Source: A07HB70 sp964512675 (GTDB taxonomy: Archaea > Halobacteriota > Halobacteria > Halobacteriales > Haloferacaceae). From it: a DNA stretch of 34,814 nucleotides. The stretch is taken from positions 1 to 34,814 of the forward strand of contig CAZEJR010000022.1 of NCBI GenBank assembly GCA_964512675.1. Direction: 5' to 3'. Made by a program: the position numbers and the translations under genes. Shown here piece by piece: positions 8,164-15,643 of this stretch (the stretch's first letter is position 1; each line of letters starts with the position of its first letter). The notes beneath the pieces are model-generated. The model ran no database searches and was not told where the DNA came from. It saw nothing but the letters and a program-made list of their open reading frames with translations.

Positions 8164-8721
8164 ATGGGAGCAGAGGGCGAGTCGACCGGCGACGACGGGA
8201 ACGGAGCCGACAGCCGAGAGCGCCTCCCCCCGGACGTCCGGTCGTACGAGCGGTTCACGAAGATGGACGGCGCGCAGTACGACCGCGTCAACGAGTTCAT
8301 GCGCGACCGGACGTACATCACCGCCCGCGAGTGGGCGCTCGCGCGGCTCTGTGCCGACTTCCGGACCGAGACGGGCGTCGAGATGACGAAGATCGGCGAG
8401 AACCTGCCCGAACTCGTCCCGTTCATGACCGACACGTACACCCCACAGGCGGTCAACCAGGCACGCGCGTCGTTCGAGGAGAAGGTGCGGATGGCCGGCG
8501 CGACCTTTCTCTACGGCGCGATGTCGGGCTTTTTCACCGCCGACGAGCTCGACGACCTGATGTACGAGGTGACCGAGACGGCGAAGTTCCTCCTCGAGGT
8601 GGAGGGCGTCGACCTCGCCGTCGCGGAGGAACTGGAGGCCGAGGACCGCATCTCCGCGGTGATGCGCGAGGTGCGCGAGGCGTCCGAGGAGCTCCGCGAG
8701 GAGGAGCAGGCGGCGGACTAG
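8164..8721 (+). CDS. DUF5806-like conserved haloarchaeal protein
   Basis: A 185-residue protein with a disordered acidic N-terminus (about 25 residues) and a well-ordered helical core. The core starts with SYERFTKMDGAQYDRVNEFM, and includes ITAREWALARLCADFRTETG and LPELVPFMTDTYTPQAVNQA. The pattern matches the haloarchaeal family DUF5806 as I remember it; no function is known. The C-terminus is a charged helix that may be coiled. The start ATG is 27 nt from the aagactttcg patch. The TAG stop lies in the shared CTAG with pyrC. Confidence 0.82.
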   Translation: MGAEGESTGDDGNGADSRERLPPDVRSYERFTKMDGAQYDRVNEFMRDRTYITAREWALARLCADFRTETGVEMTKIGENLPELVPFMTDTYTPQAVNQARASFEEKVRMAGATFLYGAMSGFFTADELDDLMYEVTETAKFLLEVEGVDLAVAEELEAEDRISAVMREVREASEELREEEQAAD

Positions 8722-10004
8722 CGGACGTTCTCGCCGCGCGCCGGGCCGAACCGCTCGTGCCGCCGGCCCGGGCGCCGCTCGTACGCGACGTCGCCACGCA
8801 GCACCGTCAGCGACGGGAAGACACCGGGCCATCCCTCGAACGGGGTCCAGCCACAGCGAGAGTGGAGGGCGTCGCCCCCGACCGGCCGTGGCTCGGCCTC
8901 GTACAGCGCGAAGTCCGCGTCGGCTCCCGGCTCGACGCGGCCCTTCGACGGCAGGTCGAAGCGGGTCGCCGGCGCCCGTGCCGTCGCCTCGCGCACCCGG
9001 TCGACGGTCAGCGGGTCGGCCCCGTCACGGGCACGAGCGAGGAGAAGCGGCACCATCGTCTCGACGCCGGGGACGCCGCTCGGCGCCGACCAGACGTCGG
9101 CGTCCTTCTCCGCCCGGGTGTGGGGCGCGTGGTCGGTGGCGACGACGTCCACCCGCCCGTCGACGAGTCGCTCGTACAGCCCGGCACGACGGTCGGGCGA
9201 GCGCAGCGGCGGGTTCATCCGCCCGAGCGTCCCGAGGTCGTCGAGGGCAGACCGGTCGAGCAGGAGGTGGTGGGGCGTCGCCTCGCAGGTGTGACGCGTG
9301 CCGGCGACGAGGTCGACCGCCTCCGGCGTCGACGTGTGCGCGACGTGGAGCCGCGCGCCGACGGCGTCGGCGAGTTCGAGTGCCCGCTCGACGGCGGTGA
9401 CCTCCGCCTCGGCGGTCCGGTAGGCGCTCCACGCGTCGGGGTCGTCGCGGGCGCGGGCGCGCTCGTCGAACAGCGACGCGTCCTCTGCGTGGACGGTCAC
9501 GAGGGTGTCGGCCGCGGCGGCGCGTTCGAGCGCCGCCCGGAACGCCGCCTCGTCGACACCCATGTCGCCCGTCGAGTCCGCGAGAAACACCTCGCCGAGC
9601 GCACAGAGCGGCCGGTCGAACAGCGCCTCCGGGGTCCAGTCGGCGGTCACGCCGCCGTTGATACCGTAGTCGACGACGGCGGCGCGGGCCAGCCGCGTCT
9701 TCCGGTCGAACGCCCCGCCGGTCGTCGTCGCCGGATCGGTGTTCGGCTGGTCGACGACGGTCGTGACCCCGCCGGCGGCGGCGCTCCGCGACCCCGTGCC
9801 CCACGTCTCCTTGTGCGAGAACCCCGGCTCCCGGAGGTGAACGTGGGCGTCGACGGCGCCGGGGAGGAGGAGACGGCTGTCGGCGTCGACGACCCGTTCG
9901 CCCTCGCGCGGCGACAGGTCGCTCGCGACAGCTGCCACCCGGTCGCCACTGACCCGCACGTCCAGGCGGCTGCCGTCGGCGAGGGCCGCGTCTACGACGA
10001 GCAC
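8718..10004 (-). CDS. pyrC: Dihydroorotase
   Basis: This enzyme catalyses the reversible cyclisation of N-carbamoyl-aspartate to dihydroorotate in pyrimidine synthesis. It has 428 residues, amidohydrolase fold: DAHVHLREPGFSHKE (HxH at 54 and 56), then DQPNTDPATT, TVHAED, LHVAHTSTPE and the last-strand aspartate in VATDHAPHTRAEKD. It resembles class I dihydroorotases. I start at GTG 10002-10004 (MLVVDAALADG) because the box AGTAAAGAC on the minus strand (10026-10034) is 26-27 nt away; the GTG two codons upstream, at 10010, is an alternative. Its stop is shared with the DUF5806-like gene. Confidence 0.92.
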   Translation of the reverse strand: MLVVDAALADGSRLDVRVSGDRVAAVASDLSPREGERVVDADSRLLLPGAVDAHVHLREPGFSHKETWGTGSRSAAAGGVTTVVDQPNTDPATTTGGAFDRKTRLARAAVVDYGINGGVTADWTPEALFDRPLCALGEVFLADSTGDMGVDEAAFRAALERAAAADTLVTVHAEDASLFDERARARDDPDAWSAYRTAEAEVTAVERALELADAVGARLHVAHTSTPEAVDLVAGTRHTCEATPHHLLLDRSALDDLGTLGRMNPPLRSPDRRAGLYERLVDGRVDVVATDHAPHTRAEKDADVWSAPSGVPGVETMVPLLLARARDGADPLTVDRVREATARAPATRFDLPSKGRVEPGADADFALYEAEPRPVGGDALHSRCGWTPFEGWPGVFPSLTVLRGDVAYERRPGRRHERFGPARGENVR

Positions 10005-10025
10005 ACCCACCGCTCGGCCGGGCGG

Positions 10026-10034
10026 GTCTTTACT
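10026..10034. promoter_or_regulatory. AT-rich box between pyrC and the zinc-ribbon gene
   Basis: The sequence gtctttact reads AGTAAAGAC on the minus strand, 26-27 nt before the pyrC start at 10004. It is the only AT-rich patch in the 79-nt gap, so it may also drive the plus-strand gene with a short leader. Confidence 0.4.
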
Positions 10035-10083
10035 CCCGGCCCTCGGCGAGGGAGTGAAGCCACGGGGGGCCGACCGACCTCGC

Positions 10084-10260
10084 GTGACCTACCGCTGTGA
10101 CGGCTGTGGCGCGCCGATCGGCGCACGCGAGGATCTCGACCGGGAGTCGAGCGTCACGGGCCGGTCGTGGGCGTGTACGTACTGTGGCGTCGGCGTGCCG
10201 ACACGGGTCGCAGAGCGGCTCCAGCACCGGCGGGACGGGTCACCGACCGACCGGCGGTAG
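10084..10260 (+). CDS. Small zinc-ribbon protein
   Basis: A 58-residue protein with two CxxC knuckles (YRCDGCGAP, Cys5/Cys8, and WACTYCGVG, Cys31/Cys34), which should bind one zinc. It then has a basic helix TRVAERLQHRR. GTG at 10084 is preferred because the coding signal begins at VTYRCDGCG; an in-frame GTG at 10054 would add ten unlike residues. Haloarchaea carry many such micro zinc-finger proteins, some with regulatory roles, but nothing here identifies the target. Confidence 0.7.
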   Translation: MTYRCDGCGAPIGAREDLDRESSVTGRSWACTYCGVGVPTRVAERLQHRRDGSPTDRR

Positions 10261-10298
10261 CGCGACGGCTCGGGACGGCGACGGGCGGCCCGCGCCGG

Positions 10299-10637
10299 TC
10301 AGGCCGGCGCCGCGATACGTCGGAACGCCTCGACGGAGACCCGTGCGGGGCCGGGCGACGCGATTGCCGTCTCGACGCGCCGTGTGCCGGCGTCGAACGC
10401 CAGCGTACACTCGTGCCAGTCGCCGAACCGCGCCGTCTCGTCGAGTATCTCGCGCTCGTCGAACCCGACGGCTCGCTCCGTCACCACCAGTGTCTCCGGC
10501 GACGCCGACGACTCCGCGGGACCGCGGAGCACCATCTCGACCGGTCTCCGGGGACCGAACCGCTCTGTCACGGCCAGGACGTCGCCCGCGTCGAGTGTCG
10601 CCGTCGCCTCGACAACCTCGTACCTGTTCGGCTTCAT
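10299..10637 (-). CDS. Hypothetical protein, acidic, unknown function
   Basis: A 112-residue protein beginning MKPNRYEVVEATATLDAGD. It has no cysteine, no membrane segment and no recognised motif; alternating beta-strand-like stretches (ETLVVTERAVGF, HECTLAFDAGTRRV) suggest a small beta fold. The acidic composition and GC-rich third codon positions support real coding. It converges with the zinc-ribbon gene at a 38-nt distance and stands alone. Confidence 0.6.
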   Translation of the reverse strand: MKPNRYEVVEATATLDAGDVLAVTERFGPRRPVEMVLRGPAESSASPETLVVTERAVGFDEREILDETARFGDWHECTLAFDAGTRRVETAIASPGPARVSVEAFRRIAAPA

Positions 10638-10931
10638 CTCGACAGACAGTACCGGCTGTGGACGGAAGATGCTTGTTCGACACGAAAGTTCGTCCCGTAG
10701 TGGACGTACGTGTGTTCGATCTGGGACATCGCTGCGGACGTGTGACTAGTTTCGTCTGTTCGCCGGAGGCCACGCGGCCGACGGTGCCGCGGCGGTGGTG
10801 ACCAACCACGACGCCGAGCGGGCAGCCGTGGTCGCCCGTGACCGGTACCGCGAGGACCGCGAGTCGGACCGGTGTCCGGGCGGTCGAGTCACGCGACCGT
10901 CGCCGGTCCGGCGTCCGACGCCCCGCCGTCG
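10638..10931. other. Intergenic region, no gene recognised
   Basis: This 294-nt region lies between the end of the histidine kinase gene and the start of the 112-residue protein gene, both on the minus strand. It is less GC-rich than its surroundings in the left half (10650-10760). It contains short palindromic bits such as cgaaagttcg and acgtacgt. No convincing reading frame or RNA gene is seen. Confidence 0.4.
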
Positions 10932-11939
10932 CTACCCGTCCTCGACGAACTCGATACCGGCTATCTCGAACCGAGCGCCGGCCCGCTCCGCGGCGACGAC
11001 GGCGATGTCCCACCCGTGAGCACCGACGATAGAGCGAACGACCGAGAGCCCGTAGCCCTCCCCGTCCGCACGGGTCGTGTACCCGTGGTCGAACACCTCG
11101 TCGCGGCTGTCCTCGGGGATGCCCGGGCCGTCGTCCTCGACGTAGAAGCCGTTCTGGCACGGGCCCACCCGGATAGTGACGTCGTCGCCGCCGTGGTCGA
11201 CGCTGTTCCGCAGGAGGTTCGTGAACATCTGTACCAGCCGGTTCCGGTCGGCCATCACGGTCCGGACCGGCTCGTACCGGAGTGTCGCGGGCTCCGGAAC
11301 CGCACCCTCCCTCGCGACGTCGAGCACGTCGCCGACGTCGGTCGGTTCTGGGCTGTCGACGACCTGGCCCTGTCTGGCCACCCGGAGCAGGTCCTCGACG
11401 AGTCGCTCCATCCGGCTGGTCGTCTCCTCGACTGTGGCGAGGTGTGTCTCGTCGCCCGTCTCCCGGAACATCGTCATGTGACCGTCGATGATCGACAGCG
11501 GCGTCCGCAGGTCGTGTGAGAGGATCTCGGTGAACTCCTTCAGCCGGTCGTTCTGGCGCTCGAGCATCCGCTCGTGCTGTTTGCGCGTGGTCGTGTCCCG
11601 GACGACGACCGCGTGGCCGTCGAGCTCCTCGTCCGACAGCGGCGAGATCGTACAGCTACCCCAGAACACCGACCCGTCGGCCCGCTGCTGCCAGCCGTCT
11701 GCCTCGACCGGCTCCGTCCGTGCCTCCGCGAGCAGGTCCTCGACCGGCGGCGACTCGTCTCGCTCCTCGGCGAACAGGACGTCGACCTCGCGGCCGGTCA
11801 CGTCTGCGGTCTCGTAGCCGTAGAGCTGCCGGGCGGTCGCCGGCCACGTCGAGATGTCCCCTGCCGCGTCGAGGCCGAACAGCGCGTGGTCGCCCGCGCT
11901 CTCGACCAGCTGCCGGTACGGCTCGTCATCTTCGGACAC
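10932..11939 (-). CDS. PAS-domain sensor histidine kinase, cytoplasmic
   Basis: A 335-residue kinase with an N-terminal PAS domain (about 8-115) followed by a HisKA/HATPase_c core. The phosphoacceptor is His142 in EILSHDLRTPLS. The N box is NLLRNSVDHG (241-250), the G1 box VEDDGPGIPED (267-277) and the G2 box GYGLSVV (295-301). No membrane segment is present, so the PAS domain must sense an internal cue such as redox, light or a ligand. GTG at 11939 (MSEDDEPYRQL) is chosen over GTG at 11960 because tacatacc sits 27 nt upstream of it. No response regulator is adjacent, which is common in haloarchaea. Confidence 0.88.
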   Translation of the reverse strand: MSEDDEPYRQLVESAGDHALFGLDAAGDISTWPATARQLYGYETADVTGREVDVLFAEERDESPPVEDLLAEARTEPVEADGWQQRADGSVFWGSCTISPLSDEELDGHAVVVRDTTTRKQHERMLERQNDRLKEFTEILSHDLRTPLSIIDGHMTMFRETGDETHLATVEETTSRMERLVEDLLRVARQGQVVDSPEPTDVGDVLDVAREGAVPEPATLRYEPVRTVMADRNRLVQMFTNLLRNSVDHGGDDVTIRVGPCQNGFYVEDDGPGIPEDSRDEVFDHGYTTRADGEGYGLSVVRSIVGAHGWDIAVVAAERAGARFEIAGIEFVEDG

Positions 11940-12165
11940 CCGGCGTACTCGTCGCGCCACTGGTATGTAGTCACCCGATCGCCCAGAGTGTGATCAGCCG
12001 AGCGACGAGTGGGGCTGCGGTAGTTCGTGCGCCGGACGAGCACCCGCAACGCCCCGAGAGTGCCGTGAGGGACGGCGAGCCGAAGTGGCTGTGCCAGACA
12101 CCCGGTCGGCGACCACACGCGCCGGACCGTTCTGCTCCGGCTGTGGCCCCTCGGTCGAGGCGGGG
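11940..12165. other. Divergent intergenic region between histidine kinase and photolyase genes
   Basis: This region carries the kinase promoter candidate near 11962-11969 (read GGTATGTA on the plus strand) and, at its right end, the photolyase TATA box. In between I see no gene, repeat or RNA; open frames here are short and arginine-rich. Confidence 0.4.
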
Positions 12166-12166
12166 G

Positions 12167-12174
12167 ATATAATT
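12167..12174 (+). promoter_or_regulatory. TATA box of the photolyase gene
   Basis: The box atataatt is a near-perfect TATA element centred 28 nt before the GTG at 12198. It indicates a leaderless mRNA and decides between that GTG and internal starts. Confidence 0.65.
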
Positions 12175-12197
12175 CGCTCCTGTGGCTAGGGTGTGTA

Positions 12198-13769
12198 GTG
12201 ACAGCGCCGGTCGTCGGTGACCCCGAACAGTACAGCGTGGCAGACGAACACCGCGTCCCGTGGGTACTGGGGACGCAACTGCATCCCGACGCCGGTCCGG
12301 TCGGGCGAGCGCCGGAAGGGTCACGTGTGCTGCTGATCGAGGCACACGACTTCGCCCGCCAGAAGCGCTACCACCACCACAAGCTGACGATCGTCTTCGC
12401 CGGTATGCGGCAGTTCAGAGACGAGCTCCGCGAGCGCGGCTACGACGTCGAGTACATCAAGACCGACACGTTCGGGGCGGGACTCGAGACGTACTTCGAG
12501 CGGTTCCCGGAGGACGAGCTCGTACAGATGCGGTCGCCGAGCTACCGGAGCGCCGAGCGCTTCGCGGAGCTGGCCGACGACGCGGGCGGTCGGCTCGACA
12601 CCGTACAGAACGAGCTGTTCGTCGGCACTCGGGAGGCGTTCGACGAGTGGGCGAACGAGACGAGCAGAGACCCGTTCAGACACGAGACGTTCTACCGGTG
12701 GATGCGCCGACAGACCGGCGTGCTGATGACCGACGACGGCGCCCCCGTCGGCGGCGAGTGGAACTACGACGGCGACAACCAGGAGTTCCCGCCGGACGAC
12801 TGGGAGTCGCCGCCGGTGCTGTACCCGGAGCACGACGACCTGACCGCCCGCACGAGCGAGTGGGTCGCCGACGAGTTCGACACCTGGGGTGCCGAAGACG
12901 ACCTCGTCTGGCCGGTCACCCGTCGGCAGGCGCTGGCGAAGCTCGACCACTTCGTCGAGCGCCGACTGCCGGAGTTCGGCCCGTACCAGGACGCGATGCG
13001 AGGGGACGACTGGGCGATGTCACACGCGCTGCTCGGCTCGTCGATCAATCTCGGGCTGGTACACCCGCTGGAGGCAGTCGAGGCGATCGAGCGGGCGTAC
13101 CACGAGCGCGACGACATCCCGCTGAACTCGGTCGAGGGGGTGGTGCGACAGCTGATCGGGTGGCGGGAGTTCATGCGACACGTCTACCGACACGCGATGC
13201 CGGAGCTCGACACCGCGAACCAGCTCGGGGCTCCACACGACCTCCCCGAGTTCTACTGGACCGGCGAGACGAACATGGAGTGTCTCAGACAGAGCGTCGC
13301 CGACGTCGAGCAGCGGGGGTACTCACACCACATCCAGCGGCTGATGGTGCTCGCGAACTTCGCGACGCTGTGGGGCGTCGAGCCGAAGCAGCTGAACGAG
13401 TGGTTCAACGCGACGTACGTCGACGCCTACCACTGGGTGACGACGCCGAACGTCGTCGAGATGGGCCAGTACGGCGACGGCGTGTTCGCCTCGAAGCCGT
13501 ACGTCTCCTCGGCGAACTACATCGACAAGATGAGCGACTACTGTGGCGACTGCCACTACTACAAGACGAAAGACACGGGCGAGAAGGCGTGTCCGTTCAA
13601 CGCGCTGTACTGGGACTTCCTCGACCGGAACGAGGACCAGCTCCGGTCGAACCACCGGATGGGACTGATGTACAGCCACGTCGAGGACAAACAGGAGAGC
13701 GGCGAGATGGACGAGATACGCGCCCGCGTCGAGACCCTTCGCGAGAAGGAGCGCTACGGCGAGCTGTAG
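12198..13769 (+). CDS. Cryptochrome/photolyase of the 4Fe-4S (FeS-BCP, CryB/PhrB) group
   Basis: A 523-residue flavoprotein of the prokaryotic (6-4) photolyase/CryPro group, which repairs UV photoproducts or senses light using FAD, with an antenna pigment and a [4Fe-4S] cluster. The N-terminal antenna domain includes VLLIEAHDFARQKRYHHHKL, typical of this group. Four cysteines at 362, 449, 452 and 465 (MECL, YCGDCHYY, KACPFN) have nearly the same spacing as the cluster ligands of Agrobacterium PhrB (350, 438, 441, 454). The helical FAD domain contains VEGVVRQLIGWREFMRHVYR. The conserved SHHIQRLMVLANFATLWGV carries the histidines discussed for (6-4) repair. It is monocistronic with its own TATA box. 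Confidence 0.93.
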   Translation: MTAPVVGDPEQYSVADEHRVPWVLGTQLHPDAGPVGRAPEGSRVLLIEAHDFARQKRYHHHKLTIVFAGMRQFRDELRERGYDVEYIKTDTFGAGLETYFERFPEDELVQMRSPSYRSAERFAELADDAGGRLDTVQNELFVGTREAFDEWANETSRDPFRHETFYRWMRRQTGVLMTDDGAPVGGEWNYDGDNQEFPPDDWESPPVLYPEHDDLTARTSEWVADEFDTWGAEDDLVWPVTRRQALAKLDHFVERRLPEFGPYQDAMRGDDWAMSHALLGSSINLGLVHPLEAVEAIERAYHERDDIPLNSVEGVVRQLIGWREFMRHVYRHAMPELDTANQLGAPHDLPEFYWTGETNMECLRQSVADVEQRGYSHHIQRLMVLANFATLWGVEPKQLNEWFNATYVDAYHWVTTPNVVEMGQYGDGVFASKPYVSSANYIDKMSDYCGDCHYYKTKDTGEKACPFNALYWDFLDRNEDQLRSNHRMGLMYSHVEDKQESGEMDEIRARVETLREKERYGEL

Positions 13770-13830
13770 CGCGTCCGGCTCCACGCCGCCGTGCCGGCGC
13801 CGGCAGCACGCGGAGACAGCCGGAACCGCG

Positions 13831-14724
13831 TCAGCCGACGACGCCACACACGACGCCGAGGGCGATGAGCGCGGCCCCGGCGGTGCGCCGGTAGAGGTGA
13901 CCCTCCTGGAGGCCGACGCTGCTCACCACGACGACCAGGACGGTGTTCGCCCGGAACAGGACCGACGCCTGTGTCGCGCTCGGCGCCGCCCCGAACGTGA
14001 GCAGCGTCGCGGCGAGCCCGCCGAACTGTAGCACGCCGAGCACCCCTCTGTCGGCCCGGTAGAGCGCCAGCAGCCGCTGGCGCCGGGTCTCCCGGTCGTC
14101 GGAGCCGTTCTGCCAGAGCCGGGCCGTGCTCCCGAGCCCGACGAACAGGACGATAACCGCCGCGACGTAGAGCGGGTCGACGGTGGCGGTGGCGACCCCG
14201 TCGAGCGTGGACGTCAGGCCGAAGACGAGGTTCACCGACAGCGCCAGCGCGACCGCCGTCGTGTCGGGGGCGTGTAACACGCTCCGCAGGGTGTTCCGCT
14301 CGGAGCTCACGACGGCGGCCCCACAGGCGCTCAGGACCGCCCCGACCACCACGAGCGGGGTGACGACCGTGTCCCGCAACAGCGGCTCGACCAGCGACGT
14401 GACGACCGGCGACAGGGCGGTCAGCGGGACGACGACGGACGCGTCCTCCCGCGAGAGCGCCGCGAACACCATGAACGCGCCGACGACGTTCAACACCCCG
14501 GTGAGCAGCATCGCGACGGTGCCCCGCGGTGTCCCCGAGAACCCGCTCGAGAGGGCGGTCCACACGACCACCGGCAGAAACAGCCCGAACGCGACCGTGT
14601 CTCTGACGAACAGCACTTCCGGCTCCGAGGCGTCGTCGAGCAGCCGCTTCTGGTACGGGCCCATCACTGCCCGGGTGCCGACGACGAGCGCGCCGGTCAG
14701 TATCCAGTACGGAGCAGAGAGCAT
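13831..14724 (-). CDS. EamA/DMT-family transporter
   Basis: A 297-residue membrane protein with ten hydrophobic segments, the size and repeat layout (two 5-helix halves) of the drug/metabolite transporter superfamily. Typical stretches are YQKRLLDDASEPEVLFVRD after the first helix, then ASVVVPLTALSPVVTSLVEP in the first repeat and ASVLFRANTVLVVVVSSVGL in the second. The ATG at 14722-14724 (MLSAPYWIL) is chosen; the in-frame sequence upstream is arginine-rich and unlikely to be coding. The substrate is unknown. Confidence 0.82.
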   Translation of the reverse strand: MLSAPYWILTGALVVGTRAVMGPYQKRLLDDASEPEVLFVRDTVAFGLFLPVVVWTALSSGFSGTPRGTVAMLLTGVLNVVGAFMVFAALSREDASVVVPLTALSPVVTSLVEPLLRDTVVTPLVVVGAVLSACGAAVVSSERNTLRSVLHAPDTTAVALALSVNLVFGLTSTLDGVATATVDPLYVAAVIVLFVGLGSTARLWQNGSDDRETRRQRLLALYRADRGVLGVLQFGGLAATLLTFGAAPSATQASVLFRANTVLVVVVSSVGLQEGHLYRRTAGAALIALGVVCGVVG

Positions 14725-14810
14725 CGGTAGAGGCCGGGGTGCGACACGATCCGTTACGGCTCGAACAGATTGAACCTCCGGACGGCGGCGGTCGTGGCCG
14801 ACCGACGTCG

Positions 14811-14930
14811 TCACCGTGGTCCCGGGGCCACGTCCGCCGGAGTACCGAAGACCGTGTCCGCGCCGGCACCCGCGAGGCCGTCCACGACCGCGGGCCCGAC
14901 TGGTCGAGCGCCCGGGACCGGCGTCAGCAC
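14811..14930 (-). pseudogene. Possible N-terminal relic of a thiamine-diphosphate enzyme
   Basis: A 39-codon frame starts at GTG 14928-14930 and contains VVDGLAGAGADTVFGTPADV. This matches the first helix-strand of ThDP enzymes such as acetolactate synthase (pattern A-l-v-x-A-L-x-x-A-G-V-x-x-V-F-G-x-P-G). It ends at a stop soon after and no continuation is seen in any frame. It may be a decayed fragment or a chance likeness. Confidence 0.35.
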
Positions 14931-14967
14931 CACACGTCGGGACGCACGGTCGGCGACGGGTCGGGAT

Positions 14968-15549
14968 TTAGTCGAACGCCACCTCGTCGAGCGTCGTCCG
15001 TTCGCCGAACAGCCAGTCGGCGTGGTCGACGGCGTACTCGCGGTCGGCGGGCTGGACGAAGCCCAGCGCGTCCTCGACGACGACGGGACGGTAGTCGCGC
15101 AGGCCGGCGCTCGCGGCGGTGTGGAGGACACAGACGTTCGCGAGCGTCCCGCAGACGAGCAGGTCGTCGACGCCCCGTGCCGAGAGCCAGCCGTCGAGCT
15201 CCGTCTCGTGGAAGGCGTCGTAGGTGTGTTTCTCGACGACGTGTTCGCGGCTGTCGGCTGCGGGACAGAGCGCGTCGACCAGCTCGGTCTCCCACGACCC
15301 CTCGACGACGTGTTCGCCCCACCGCCCGAACTCGTCGTAGTAGTGCGTGTCGTCGAACTGCTCCGGCGGGTGGACGTCGCGGGTGTAGACGACGCGGGCG
15401 CCGGCGCTCCGCGCCCGGTCGACGAGGGTCGTCACCGGCTCGACTGCGGCCTCGCTCGGCGGCGCGTGGAGGCTCCCGTCGGGGTGACAGAACCCGTTCT
15501 GCATGTCGACGACGACCACCGCGGTCCGGTCTGGGTCGAACGTGGACAT
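14968..15549 (-). CDS. Cysteine hydrolase, nicotinamidase-like (isochorismatase fold)
   Basis: A 193-residue enzyme likely to hydrolyse nicotinamide to nicotinate. The catalytic triad is Asp15 (VVVDMQNGF), Lys107 (VVEKHTYDAF) and Cys140 (LANVCVLHTA). Asp58, His60 and His80 (TRDVHPPEQF, RWGEHVVEG) match the metal-site pattern D-x-H...H of nicotinamidases and are not kept in isochorismatases. The nicotinate phosphoribosyltransferase gene lies 1.7 kb away, supporting NAD salvage. The ATG at 15547-15549 has ctaaac 27 nt upstream. The exact amide substrate is inferred. Confidence 0.82.
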   Translation of the reverse strand: MSTFDPDRTAVVVVDMQNGFCHPDGSLHAPPSEAAVEPVTTLVDRARSAGARVVYTRDVHPPEQFDDTHYYDEFGRWGEHVVEGSWETELVDALCPAADSREHVVEKHTYDAFHETELDGWLSARGVDDLLVCGTLANVCVLHTAASAGLRDYRPVVVEDALGFVQPADREYAVDHADWLFGERTTLDEVAFD

Positions 15550-15571
15550 GTGTGCGCGTCGGGCACGGAGC

Positions 15572-15579
15572 AACTAAAC
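15572..15579 (-). promoter_or_regulatory. TATA-like box of the nicotinamidase-like gene
   Basis: The stretch aactaaac, read GTTTAGTT on the minus strand, is centred 27 nt from the ATG at 15549. Confidence 0.55.
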
Positions 15580-15643
15580 CTCCGGGCCGTGCGAGGCGCA
15601 CGCGCGGGCCAAGGCTCTTGCCGGACGCTCCCGTCGTACACGT

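Noticed and set aside
10795..11019. A 74-codon plus-strand frame (starting VTNHDAERAAVVARDRY)
   Set aside because: Only the first 25 residues look coding; the rest is Arg/Pro-rich and runs into the antisense of the histidine kinase C-terminus, with no promoter at the expected distance.
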